DNA of 64,000 bases from Gracilaria gracilis (taxonomy: Eukaryota; Rhodophyta; Florideophyceae; Gracilariales; Gracilariaceae): the NCBI GenBank assembly GCA_030374805.1, contig JARGSG010000030.1, forward strand, positions 620,001 through 684,000, written 5' to 3'. The first letter of the stretch is position 1. The number at the start of each line of letters is the position of its first letter. Made by a program: the position numbers and the translations under genes. Shown here piece by piece: positions 31,834-41,149 of the stretch. The notes beneath the pieces are model-generated. The model was not told the DNA's origin. It worked only from the letters and a program-made list of their open reading frames with translations, and made no database searches.

Positions 31834-33402
31834 TCACACGCGGCGCAGCGCGCGCCACTCGGCGTCGGCCGCCGTGCCGGGGTGACCGCGCCCCGTGGCG
31901 CAGAACAGCGCGTCGCGCGCCACGCCGCACACGGCGCTCTGCACGGCGCGCGCGTACTTGCCCACTTGCGTCCAGCGGTCGGCGGCTACGTCGTAGTGCA
32001 GCACGGCGTCCACGGGCGCGCGCCCGTTGGTGACGCCGGCCACCACCAGCGCGCCGCCGCGCCAGCGCGTCGTGGACGCCGCAATGTGCCCCAGCGGCAG
32101 CGGCAGCGGCGCGCGCTCCGCCCAGCTGTCCGTCGCTGCGTCGTACTCGTGCACCAGCGCCGAGTTGCCGGACTCCTCGTCGGCGCGCCGCTGCCCACCC
32201 ACGAAAAAGTGGCGGCCCTGTACGCTTACGGCCGACATGTGGTTGCGCGCTACGGGGATGTCCGCCTTGCGCTGCCAGCCGGCGAGCGGCGCGTCCAGCC
32301 GTAGCATGTACGTGTGCACGGAGTCTTCGCCGTCCCACTCGTCCTGTTTGCGGATCATGCCGGCGGAGAACAGCAGCGCGTGTGCGCGCTTCAGGTACAC
32401 CAGCCCGCCGCCGCCCACCGCCAGCGGCAGCTTGGGCAGCGCCCGCCACTCGTTGGCGCCGTACGAGAACACGTAGCAATGCCCGACGCTGCGTCCGGGC
32501 GCCTTTGCCAGAAAGCCGCCGCACACGTACATCTTGTCGCCCACGAAGGCCTGCGCGCAGTGCGTCAAGTGGCGCGGCATGTCCGCCACGCGCTGCCACT
32601 CGCCGCGCGGCTCGCGCACGTCCAGCACGTACGCCTTTTTGGTTGTCAGTAGCTCGCTGTTGTCGATGTAGCCGCCCGCCACCAGCAGCAGCTTGCGCCC
32701 GTCGTCCGTGCGCAGCATGCCGCCGGCCGACTCCAGCAGCGCCAGCGGGTAGTCGCTCATCGCCTTCCATCCGCCCGCTGCCAGCTTCACGCCGCCGCTG
32801 CCAGTCGCCGGCTCTGTCGCGGGCTCTGTCGCGGGCTCGGGCGTCGGTTCTAGAGTCAACTTGGCTGCCGCTTCAGGCGCCGGCTCTGGCGTCCACTTCA
32901 CCGGCTCTGGCGTCCATTTGACCGCGGGCTCGGGCGTCGGCTCTGGTGTCCACTTGGCTGCCGCTTCAGGCGCCGGCTCTGGCGTCCACTTCACCGGCTC
33001 TGGCGTCCACTTCACCGGCTCTGGCGTCCATCTGACCGCCGGCTCGGGCGTCGGCTCTGGTGTCCACTTGGTTGCCCCTTCGGGCTTCGGCTCTGGTGTC
33101 CACTTGGTTGCCCCTTCGGGCTTCGGCTCTGGTGTCCACTTGGCTGCCGCCTCGGGCGTCGGCTCGGGTGTCCACTTGACCGGCTCTGGCGTCCCGTCAG
33201 CTGCGGGTTCGGGCGTGGACTCTGCCTTCCATTTCGCCGGCTCGGGCGTCCACTGCGGCGCCACGCCCACGGGCTCCGGCGTGTGCGCGGCGTCGCCGCC
33301 ACCCTGCGCCTGCGCCGCCGCCGCCAGCGACAGCGCCAGCAGCAGCGCCGCCACCCACCGTGCCGCACGAACAGCACGCTCCATCAATAAACGCAAGCTC
33401 AA
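31834..33402 (-). CDS. Secreted kelch-repeat protein with a WTPEP-rich stalk
   Basis: The frame encodes 522 residues. A signal peptide (RWVAALLLALSLAAAAQAQ, about residues 14-33) is followed by a Pro-rich stalk of about 160 residues made of WTPEP and TPEP units separated by short variable spacers. A beta-propeller of kelch motifs follows from about residue 210 to the end: LLLVAGGY, MYVCGGF, HFFVGGQ and LVVAGV each precede a Trp-containing strand. It is likely an extracellular or cell-wall protein that binds a partner or polysaccharide through the propeller. No catalytic residues of galactose oxidase were recognised. Met7 (33384) is an equally good start. The gene lies in a GC-rich island. Confidence 0.85.
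   Translation of the reverse strand: MSLRLLMERAVRAARWVAALLLALSLAAAAQAQGGGDAAHTPEPVGVAPQWTPEPAKWKAESTPEPAADGTPEPVKWTPEPTPEAAAKWTPEPKPEGATKWTPEPKPEGATKWTPEPTPEPAVRWTPEPVKWTPEPVKWTPEPAPEAAAKWTPEPTPEPAVKWTPEPVKWTPEPAPEAAAKLTLEPTPEPATEPATEPATGSGGVKLAAGGWKAMSDYPLALLESAGGMLRTDDGRKLLLVAGGYIDNSELLTTKKAYVLDVREPRGEWQRVADMPRHLTHCAQAFVGDKMYVCGGFLAKAPGRSVGHCYVFSYGANEWRALPKLPLAVGGGGLVYLKRAHALLFSAGMIRKQDEWDGEDSVHTYMLRLDAPLAGWQRKADIPVARNHMSAVSVQGRHFFVGGQRRADEESGNSALVHEYDAATDSWAERAPLPLPLGHIAASTTRWRGGALVVAGVTNGRAPVDAVLHYDVAADRWTQVGKYARAVQSAVCGVARDALFCATGRGHPGTAADAEWRALRRV
32820..33280 (-). repeat. Coding WTPEP/TPEP repeat
   Basis: Imperfect tandem units in the kelch gene encode the Pro/Glu/Trp stalk. Unit blocks of about 60-70 bp recur, for example the GGCTCTGGTGTCCACTTGG and GGCTCTGGCGTCCACTTCAC units on the plus strand. 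Confidence 0.8.
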
Positions 33403-34180
33403 GCAGCACCCCCTTCCGCACAGCCGCCGTGCTCAGCGCGCGCTTCTGACTCAGCCTCTGCCGCCGCCTGCGCCGCGGCGCGCACACGCTCATAAACAGC
33501 GGCGCGCGCGCGCACTTGCGAGAGCGCGTCGGGGCCGCCGCGCCGCCGCGCGCGTTGCGTGCGCCGGTAGAGCCGCTCCGCCGCGCGCGGCTGAGGCTGC
33601 ACCTCAACGCGACGGCGCGTTGCGTGCGCGCGCGCGCGGCGCGTGTGTGTGCGTTTGCACGTGCGCCGCCGCTGTAATCAGCGATGCTGTGGCGCCGAAC
33701 GGCTCGAATTGGCCCGTGGCTGCCGCTATGTACATAACTTTACAAGCGGCAGCCACGGGCCAATTTGCGCCGTTGCGGCTGTACGAGCTGTGCCCCCGGC
33801 GGCTGCTGATGCCCGCGGCTGCTGATGCCGGCGGCATGACCGTCGCGCGCTTGGTCGAGCGCGGCCGAAGCTACCGTTGGTAATTGTCGCTTTCTGCCTG
33901 TTGGCGGCGCGCAAAGTTAGATAGACGACGACGCCGTTATCGCCGCACCGCGGCGGTACTTTTCCGTCATCCTCCGCTGGCCCTTACCGGCTCGTCTTGT
34001 ATATTATAGGCTCGTGCATTTTTCTGTAATCCTCCGCAACTGATTCGAGTAATTTATACGATCTTTAACCAAATCAGCTTACATGTATCAATCAGTCTTC
34101 TCTTCATGTTGTAACATATACTTGTCATCACCAGTCAGCACTCGTCACACCAAGCACATCACCGCCGTAAACTAGAAAAG
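33403..34180. other. Intergenic, GC-rich start, with a perfect inverted repeat
   Basis: The GC-rich island ends near 33.9 kb. Apart from the inverted repeat listed separately, no gene or RNA was recognised. Confidence 0.4.
33707..33765. repeat. Perfect 21-bp inverted repeat with a 17-nt loop
   Basis: AATTGGCCCGTGGCTGCCGC-T at 33707-33727 is the exact reverse complement of 33745-33765. The loop is ATGTACATAACTTTACA. It lies in the divergent spacer upstream of the kelch gene. Confidence 0.9.
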
Positions 34181-34792
34181 TTAGGCCCGTGAGCACGTCG
34201 GCTTTCCAATGCTCGCCGAATAAGAACCGCCACAGTAATTCTCGCAGCACACTTTGCCCACATCCAAGAACACAGGTCGGATCTCCGAAAGGTCACCGTT
34301 CACATTCCTTCGCTTATACTCATGACACGCCTCCAAGAAATCGCCACTTCCTTCGTAACACGACCTCATGCACGACAGCACATCGGCCGGGTTCGCAATC
34401 GAGATGAACGTCACTCCCAGATTCGGGCACGTGCATCGCAGACCAAACTGTCCTGGCGCATGATCCGTAGTGCTGGTGACGCACCCCGTGGGTGCTGGCG
34501 ACGGAGGCGGTGTGGGAACTGCCTGCTCATCCGTGCACGTTGCGAACGGTCCAGGGCCGTACGACCCCGCCGCATCGCACCCTTTCAGAATGCAGTGGTC
34601 CAGTCTCGATAAGCACCCATGGAACGCAATCCACGCGGGCAGACAGCTGTTTGGACACGGCAGATACTGAGCAGAGCGAACCGACTGAGATAGTGCCTCT
34701 GCGTCAACGCGCAGCGGTTCAGCTGCAACCATCATTCCTCCAAGCGCTGCCAAGATAGTGAGAATGAGAATCATTTTGTTTGAATGAACCAT
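34181..34792 (-). CDS. Small secreted Cys-rich protein
   Basis: The frame encodes 203 residues. A signal peptide (MILILTILAALGGMMVAAEP, from Met7) is followed by two Cys-rich parts joined by a Pro/Thr/Ser linker (TPPPSPAPT, about residues 94-102). The first part has CPNSCLPAWIAFHGC and CILKGC; the second has CTCPNLG, CMRSC and CCENYCGG. Cys residues are even in spread, suggesting disulfide-bonded extracellular modules. I recognise no named family. A TATA-like CTTAAAAG lies on the minus strand at 34858-34865, about 70 bp upstream. Confidence 0.75.
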   Translation of the reverse strand: MVHSNKMILILTILAALGGMMVAAEPLRVDAEALSQSVRSAQYLPCPNSCLPAWIAFHGCLSRLDHCILKGCDAAGSYGPGPFATCTDEQAVPTPPPSPAPTGCVTSTTDHAPGQFGLRCTCPNLGVTFISIANPADVLSCMRSCYEGSGDFLEACHEYKRRNVNGDLSEIRPVFLDVGKVCCENYCGGSYSASIGKPTCSRA

Positions 34793-35586
34793 CGAAAGCT
34801 TAGCTTCGTGAGCACGCGAGAGGAGTGGTGCGAGCGGGAACAGCTCGGTCTCGAGCTTCTTTTAAGTACGCAAGGCACATGGTTGTCAATTCAGCGCTCA
34901 TTGTGTTCACAGTCTGCTGCTCACCTTGACTCCCAAGTATGGGCTACTGCTGTGCTACAAGTACTGAAAACTTACTCTTGGAAAACGCGTGCTTCTTCGT
35001 CAGCAATGAAGCTAACCGTTGACCGGTCGTCGGCAGATCCTACGCAACATCCTGTTAGGAGTTCGGCATCAAAGCAAAGAAAGTGTAAGTTCCTGCCATG
35101 CCTCGTGAGTCATTCTTCGTTGGCATTCGTAGCAACACAGTTTGCATATGGGGCTCCCAATCAACTACATGGTAGATACACGTACACGTACTTTACCGTA
35201 ACTTACAAAACTCTAGAGACGTTTCTTTTGTATAACTTTATTAACTTGAAGACCAACGCTGCTGCGCTTGAAAACGTAGTTCCCTCCTCCTCGAATGAAT
35301 TCAAGTGCAATTTGGAAGCAGGAAGGGTGCATTCCCTTCCACTTATTTGAATCTTCTTCCATGTAGACCTTTCAATAATGCTTGTCTTGTCCGGCTCTCT
35401 GAGCGATCTTGACGTTTCGGTGATTCAATAAACTGGAAGCGCAAGTAAAAAGAGAACCTCTTCCAAACTTCAGTTCCATCACTAGCTAGAGGGAGCTCGT
35501 TCCTCCGTTACACGTAGCTGGAATGGAGGAGGCGAGCTTACTTACGCATGGCTACACGTATTACAACCAATCGATGCTTATCGACA
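34793..35586. other. Intergenic up to the Harbinger insertion
   Basis: A plus-strand frame of 188 codons (34784-35350) overlaps the promoter and start of the Cys-rich gene and shows no domain, so I do not call it a gene. Confidence 0.4.
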
Positions 35587-35590
35587 TTAA

Positions 35591-35610
35591 GGCGCGGTCT
35601 AAACAAGCGT
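35591..35610 (+). repeat. Left terminal inverted repeat of the Harbinger element
   Basis: GGCGCGGTCTAAACAAGCGT is preceded by TAA at 35588-35590. It pairs with 46717-46736 with one mismatch. Confidence 0.88.
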
Positions 35611-36024
35611 GAATGATCGCGTGAACGCCCATCTACGGCCATTGATTGGCTTAGACGGCTTGGGGCATCAACGCCCGTGAACGCCCCGACGCAATTTCTT
35701 AAAGGCCCCGGAGCTATAAGCAGAACCCCTACCCCAACCGGATTGTTGCACTTGGTGATTTTCCCACCAATCGTTTAAATTCAAAGAGAGGTGTTGGCCC
35801 CACGGACCCGGATGCGCTTTAAGGTGAAGCTCGTGCATTTTAGACAACTGCACGCTACATTTCGACGGCAGTATACTCTCTTCTCACGTTCTTGCGCTCC
35901 CCCAACGCTCCAAACTGCGCTCCTTGTTACACTCAACCCTAAATTCTGCAACTTCACCCTCTCGTATATTTGCCTTAACATCTTCTTTGTGGCTGCCGTT
36001 TCGCCTTTCATTCACTTGGCTACA

Positions 36025-37854
36025 ATGGAAAAGAAAAGCGGCAAGGCCATTGCACCCGCTTTAGCCGTCGACGGTGTTCCCGACGTTCGAGTCTCCCGCC
36101 GGAGTTTTATGAGGAAAACCAACACCTGTACACCTTCATCAGCAAACCCCGCATCTGCCGTTCACCCAAGACCATGTCGCGTCTCGCCCCGTCGTTCCGG
36201 CGCCAGTCCTGCCCGAGATAATAAAGGTGCTTTATCGCTAATTCAAGCGGCTACAGGAAGCTTTCCTGTACTAGCTGTTCTCCTTCGCCGCAGTCCCAGG
36301 AAGCACTCCACGTCGACAGGAAGCCACTCCCGTTATGGTTTGTCTTCCGATAAGGGCTTAATACCAGTTGCGTCATGTGCCGCCAAGCCGCGCAGTTCTA
36401 ATGCTCTCGGATCTTCTTCGGCCGTGACCGTTTCGCCCTACAACGACCAAAAGTTCAAAGAGACTCGGATTCGATATATGTATTCGTTTCTCTTGAAAAA
36501 AAGGGTAGAGGTCTTGAAGAAAATCTGTAAGCCGTTCAAAGTCGTTGTGCATAATCGAAAGCACGGACAGCTCGTGGCCGGAATTATACTCTTTCTCCAC
36601 CTTAAGAGTTTGGATGGAGTCAGTATTAGGGACTGCATCTCCTTGAATGACGAACTCGGGCCTTTTTTTACATGGGAGGATGAATGTATCGCAATGCGTG
36701 CTGCGTTAACGGAGTTGCCTGAAGTTGGAGATTTCGTGAACATGCTTCACAAAAATGACCGCAAAGGGATCGAAAAACAACTACAACATTATCAGCGAGC
36801 AGGTCAGGAAGAGTCTGGATTTCCTCTTACCCAGGAGGATCCGTCGGGTCACAAGGACCCGCCATTGAGCTTGAATGAGTTTGCAAGGCTCATGATTATT
36901 CTGCGAGATGACGAACAGGCGAAAAACGCCCTGGCCAACGCGTACGGTAAAACGCTTTCCAAATCGGAGCTGGACTACAAGGTGAATCGCCAATCATACT
37001 GGTTAGTCGTCGCCAACAGGTTCAACGATAGGCATGTTAACTCCAGTCACAGCTTCGCAGGGAAATTGGATGGCGTTGACTCGAATCGAAGACCTCTCTG
37101 CTACCGAAGTGCAACAGTACTTAAAAAGCAATTCGACGGTATTCGCCAGTTTACTACTATTGTAAGGGCAAATTGGTCAAAGTCTGGCCAAAATGACCCA
37201 ACCAATATCACCTCGTTTATGGATAGAACGGCTGGGGGAGACCTAACCGCTGAATCAAAGCGTGCTTATGTGTTTTGTATTGTGTCAGGATTGGGAACTG
37301 AAAACGAGGCTGACCACCTACTTGTTACGGCTTCAAAGCTTATTGAGGAGGACGATGGTGGAGTTGAGGAAGGTCTACTCGGAGGTATAGAGGGCAATGC
37401 AGCGTTTGGCCATAGAGGTTCGAGTGCAAGAACGAGTGGGAGCAAGAAAGAACTTTGCGATATATCGAAGGAGATGAATCGATCCAACAATATCTCCGAA
37501 GCGAATCAAGAATTAATGAAAGAGCACTTGGCGCTAGAGCGAAAGAAAATAGAGGGGCCAAAGAAGTCTTTTGAAGAGCGGGATATGGAGGAGTTCGAGA
37601 AAGTTGTTAAGCTTTCTTCCATGCTTGTGCAGAGCTCTGACGCACTAAAGAGAGCTCGTGACCTACATGACAAGGAAATCGTCGCATCCTTGGAACAAAC
37701 GCATACAAGGCTGTTGAAGAAGTTCAAGTGTATGACTGAAGAGGAAAGCAAAGATGCATCTTTAACACTTTCATGGTTTTCTCTTGTACATCTTCGATTG
37801 CCGTGCTTCATCGCCCTTTCGTGGTGGGACTACCGATCATATTGCCTCCTTTAG
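36025..37854 (+). CDS. Probable SANT/trihelix-like Harbinger partner protein
   Basis: From the ATG at 36025 (good context, CTACAATGG) the product has 609 residues. The N-terminal 110 are basic and disordered. The middle (about residues 260-430) has Trp and aromatic spacing of a trihelix/SANT-type DNA-binding domain (YWLVVANRFND, VLKKQFDGIRQF, RANWSKSGQNDPTN). A long charged coiled coil follows (about 485-590). Harbinger elements are known to need a second, Myb/SANT-like protein besides the DDE transposase. This gene lies just inside the left end of the element and on the same strand as the transposase, so that role is inferred. The frame extends upstream to 35791 but those codons look like leader. 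The final 25 hydrophobic residues may be read-through of a missed splice or stop. Confidence 0.6.
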   Translation: MEKKSGKAIAPALAVDGVPDVRVSRRSFMRKTNTCTPSSANPASAVHPRPCRVSPRRSGASPARDNKGALSLIQAATGSFPVLAVLLRRSPRKHSTSTGSHSRYGLSSDKGLIPVASCAAKPRSSNALGSSSAVTVSPYNDQKFKETRIRYMYSFLLKKRVEVLKKICKPFKVVVHNRKHGQLVAGIILFLHLKSLDGVSIRDCISLNDELGPFFTWEDECIAMRAALTELPEVGDFVNMLHKNDRKGIEKQLQHYQRAGQEESGFPLTQEDPSGHKDPPLSLNEFARLMIILRDDEQAKNALANAYGKTLSKSELDYKVNRQSYWLVVANRFNDRHVNSSHSFAGKLDGVDSNRRPLCYRSATVLKKQFDGIRQFTTIVRANWSKSGQNDPTNITSFMDRTAGGDLTAESKRAYVFCIVSGLGTENEADHLLVTASKLIEEDDGGVEEGLLGGIEGNAAFGHRGSSARTSGSKKELCDISKEMNRSNNISEANQELMKEHLALERKKIEGPKKSFEERDMEEFEKVVKLSSMLVQSSDALKRARDLHDKEIVASLEQTHTRLLKKFKCMTEEESKDASLTLSWFSLVHLRLPCFIALSWWDYRSYCLL

Positions 37855-38080
37855 CGTTTACGATTTCTACTGCTACACGTGCTTGTTTATTTGTGGTTTT
37901 ACGTTTTCTTTCTTAAAGATGTATTGTCTCCGTTCCAACTGTTTCCTCTTTCTCCTCTGTGCTCCCCCTTTCTCTCCATCCAATGCAGGGTCTTCTGACA
38001 TCTTCTGTTTGTCCAGTTTAGGAGAATCAACTTCACCGTTGCATACAGAGTCAATCAGAATGCCTTCTTCTTTCTTGACA

Positions 38081-40438
38081 TCAGTTTCTCTCGATTTTGT
38101 CACCACAGTTATCATCAGCTCCATTTGCTGAGCTCCCATCTGGGTTCGTCAGAGATGAGAAGGTGAGTTTATGCGACCCGTTTTGAAGGTCATCACTTTT
38201 TTTGTCTCCTCTCAAGCTATTAACACCGTTTTCTCGTTCGTGGTATTGACCAGCAATCTCTTGGTATGCAGAAGAAAGTCTTTGCAATCCTCTGGTTTGA
38301 AATCGGACGCCATCCTTTCTGGTTTTCAACACTATAAACTGTTTCTTACCACGAATAAGCTTCTCCTTCTTGCGAGTGAGTCGGAAAATGTAGCCCAGAT
38401 TATCCTTTCGCTCGAGCTTGAGTGAGTCATTCTTCAATCCAGAAATAGAGTTCATGCATTTCTGATACTCAGTATCTATGTCACCAAGGATATTGTCTTG
38501 TTGTTCTCGCAGTTCTTGGAGGTCAGGATGAACGGAGGAGCTGAGCACAAACTCCCCGTTTTCAATTTGCTCCAGATCGATAGTGGTTTCCACTAATGCC
38601 TCGAAGTTGGCCAGTTCCGATACCAGTTTTCGAAGAGGATCAGAAAAACGCTCCTTCAACAATGTGTTTCGATCATCACTAATAAGGTCATCACATAGGA
38701 ACGGAAGACGAATAGAGCATTGATAGAGCCGAACGACATCCTGCAGAGAGGCCTTAGCACCTTGGGTCTTTGTAAACCGTGTACAAAAGACGTTCAAATC
38801 CGGTAATTTGTTTATGTGGTCGTCAAGAATCGCTTCCCGACGACGTTGATTGCGTAGAAACGCATCGACGATGTTCAATCGTTCATTGATAGCATCGACA
38901 TCCTGCAGGGGTTGAGAAAGCCATCTACGCAACAAACGAGAACCCATAGCGCTCTTTGTCTTCTTCATGAGTCCAAATAAACTGGCTCTGTGACCACCAT
39001 CGCCCGGATAAGGGAGTATATTGAGAGCCCGAATGGCAGCATTGTCAAGATGCATATACGCGGACGTGGTAAGTTGTTTCATCTTGACCTTACCCTCTCG
39101 ACTGGTATCTCTTAACAGACCAGTGTATTCAATGATGGCACTGATGGCCGATACAACTACTGGCGTATCTAAGAAGTTGGAAAAAATATGCTTTGAACCG
39201 ACGAGTTTCTCCAAATCCGATGGCACATCTGCTGGATTGAATGAACGTTTCTTAAGAGAGGTGCTTGCAACGCCGCATTTCGTGAGCACATCGTGGAACT
39301 TAGCCATCTCAAAATCAGAAGCGTCCGAGTCACAAAATAGTGTCTCTCTTGCATTTGTCGCGACGATGATTGTCTCCAGGTTTGAGAAGGAATCATCTTC
39401 CATGACATGCACTACAGAAAGCGAAGAAGAGGCCTCATCCCATGAGCATACGCCCATAAGCCGCTTCCCTTTCTGTCTGACGATTCGAATGCTGATGACA
39501 GATCCATCATCCAAGGTAGCGCTTCGAGAATCGCCCAACCATGACTCCAAAGAAGAAAGATTACCCGGCGAAGCATCCATTCTAGAGACAATACAACCAT
39601 CTGTACGAACGCCCCATACATGTATCTTGAGACCATTCTGTAAGGCTATTGAGGCAAGTGTACGAGCGGTGCGTACGTCGAAATGTAAAGTGGGGAGAGG
39701 CAGTGATGCTGGAAGATCTGATGGGGTATGAAAATCATTTGGGAGGAACCGTGCCGCTCGTTGGGTATGGATGGGGCCGTGCACGGGATATTGGTTGTTC
39801 CGGTGCTCGAAGAGAGCTAGCGTGGATTCAGACCTTAAGGCGGAACTTGCTGCGCGGGCGAAGCGGTTGAGTGTGGCGGAAGAATCCAGGTGAAGGGCAG
39901 CGGCCGTGGGGTTGTCGGCGGTCATGTCGGATGTAGAGATTTGAGAGAGTGAGATGTCACAAACACACAAAACCCACACTAGCTGATCAACATAACCTGC
40001 ATTTCGAAGTATTCTGCACAAGTTGTCGTATATGTACCCATCATCTTCAGTATACCACCACCCCACGCACAACCCCGATCCTGCAATAGCATGTTGGATG
40101 GCCCCTAGTACACTAGACACAAAACGTTTGAGAGCATGGGTAAGAAAAATAGTCTTGCTTCCTTGTCCTTGTGCAGATATCAACCCATCACCATTCTCAT
40201 TCCTTCTTTCAGATGGTATGTAGTTGCGTACAAGAGTTTGAAAGAAAGCTTCAGTCTCACTTGCCTCCCAGGCCTTGCGAGCTGCGATATCCAAAATTAA
40301 GTCATGTAGCTGCACATACACTGAACCACCGATTCTCTTCTTTTGCACAACCGAAACATCACCAAACGATTCTACCACACTCCTGGTTGCTCGTATTGTA
40401 TCCAAGTTCCACAGCTTTTGCAACATCTCTACTGGCAC
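38081..40438 (-). CDS. MSH2: Chimeric frame: NB-ARC winged-helix piece fused to the N-terminal part of MSH2
   Basis: An uninterrupted frame of 785 residues joins two unrelated host pieces. Residues 1-160 resemble the winged-helix end of an APAF/NB-ARC protein and the segment after it (LHDLILD near 44-50; WYTEDDGYIYDNLCRILRNAG near 128-148). From Met172 (39925) the sequence follows MSH2: mismatch-binding domain, connector, and core/lever with ASLFGLMKKTKSAMGSRLLR and AINERLNIVDAFL, then the clamp (LGYIFRLTRKKEKLIRGKK). It stops near the end of the clamp, so the MSH2 ATPase domain is absent. It cannot act as a normal MSH2; it might be silent, or bind MSH6-like partners as a dead fragment. A stop codon just upstream of 40438 interrupts the NB-ARC homology, so the 5' end is also truncated. 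It lies inside the Harbinger element. Confidence 0.75.
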   Translation of the reverse strand: MPVEMLQKLWNLDTIRATRSVVESFGDVSVVQKKRIGGSVYVQLHDLILDIAARKAWEASETEAFFQTLVRNYIPSERRNENGDGLISAQGQGSKTIFLTHALKRFVSSVLGAIQHAIAGSGLCVGWWYTEDDGYIYDNLCRILRNAGYVDQLVWVLCVCDISLSQISTSDMTADNPTAAALHLDSSATLNRFARAASSALRSESTLALFEHRNNQYPVHGPIHTQRAARFLPNDFHTPSDLPASLPLPTLHFDVRTARTLASIALQNGLKIHVWGVRTDGCIVSRMDASPGNLSSLESWLGDSRSATLDDGSVISIRIVRQKGKRLMGVCSWDEASSSLSVVHVMEDDSFSNLETIIVATNARETLFCDSDASDFEMAKFHDVLTKCGVASTSLKKRSFNPADVPSDLEKLVGSKHIFSNFLDTPVVVSAISAIIEYTGLLRDTSREGKVKMKQLTTSAYMHLDNAAIRALNILPYPGDGGHRASLFGLMKKTKSAMGSRLLRRWLSQPLQDVDAINERLNIVDAFLRNQRRREAILDDHINKLPDLNVFCTRFTKTQGAKASLQDVVRLYQCSIRLPFLCDDLISDDRNTLLKERFSDPLRKLVSELANFEALVETTIDLEQIENGEFVLSSSVHPDLQELREQQDNILGDIDTEYQKCMNSISGLKNDSLKLERKDNLGYIFRLTRKKEKLIRGKKQFIVLKTRKDGVRFQTRGLQRLSSAYQEIAGQYHERENGVNSLRGDKKSDDLQNGSHKLTFSSLTNPDGSSANGADDNCGDKIERN

Positions 40439-40614
40439 AGATTGCTGCTATTGAAGCACGCAAAGGGCACGAAACCAGTATCTAAACTTTCCCTGTCCAT
40501 TCCGGTTTTCAAGCACTTCAATAGATAAATCCACAATCTTTGTTAATGTACCATAGTCCTCTACCTCCTACACCACCGCAATGCACTCCACGCTCTGACC
40601 TATTTACTCCGGAC

Positions 40615-41149
40615 AACTCGAATACGGTAGCCTCCAATAATGAGATGACTTGATCTGCCATTGCTTCCGCAGAAATTATTCTGCAGTCCATGTGACACGC
40701 AAGGAAGCGAAGGGCTCGGCGAGCAGCACTTGATTTTCCTGCTCGCAGGTGAGTCTCAAATTCCTTAGCCACAGTTTCAACGAGCCGTTTCCCAAGTTCT
40801 TGAGTAACGGCTCGCTTCCGCATGTCAAAAGCCCAGTCACTGTAGCGTAGAAAGTTGACTTAATGGGTAGCGCAACCGCGCAGCGGGATATGCTATGAAC
40901 GACGAACTTCACAGCATGCGGATTGGTTCGCATCCTTGTGCAAGACGCGCTGCACATACTCTCAATATCTCGAGAAATGGCACCAAGATCATCGCCGCCA
41001 ATAGACTTGTCTGCTAACTTTGCGTAAGCATTGAGTGTGTCAAGACGTTCTTCTTCTTCGGGCGTTTCAAGGTCCGTTGGACTGAACTAATGACCTGACC
41101 GAGGCGGGGCTTTCTTGGGCTGGATGGCTCCACTGCTGCTCTGGTCCAT
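40615..41149 (-). pseudogene. NCBP1: NCBP1 (CBP80) N-terminal fragment
   Basis: Two minus-strand frames, joined by a frameshift near 40820, match the start of the nuclear cap-binding protein large subunit. The parts are: a start MDQSSSGAIQPKKAPPRSGH, an IGGDDLGAISRDIESMCSA stretch, then FYATVTGLLTCGSEPLLKNL and, in the other frame, KRLVETVAKEFETHLRAGK and LRFLACHMDCRIISAEAMA. This covers the beginning of the first MIF4G repeat only. A second break separates the first 20 residues from the rest. CBP80 binds capped RNA with CBP20 in the nucleus; this piece is about a fifth of the usual length and cannot do so. It sits inside the Harbinger element next to the MSH2 piece and on the same strand. 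Confidence 0.65.

Noticed and set aside
32314-33883. Long plus-strand frames opposite the kelch gene
   Set aside because: They mirror the WTPEP repeat as SGVHLA-type repeats and carry no domain. The kelch frame explains the region.
34784-35350. Plus-strand frame of 188 codons
   Set aside because: It overlaps the promoter and first codons of the Cys-rich gene and has no recognisable domain or fitting composition.
35791-36024. Upstream in-frame extension of the SANT-like gene
   Set aside because: The 78 extra codons read like leader sequence, and the ATG at 36025 has better context.
38081-40438. Functional host MSH2 gene
   Set aside because: The ATPase domain is absent, the 5' part is an unrelated NB-ARC piece, and the locus lies between matching Harbinger ends.
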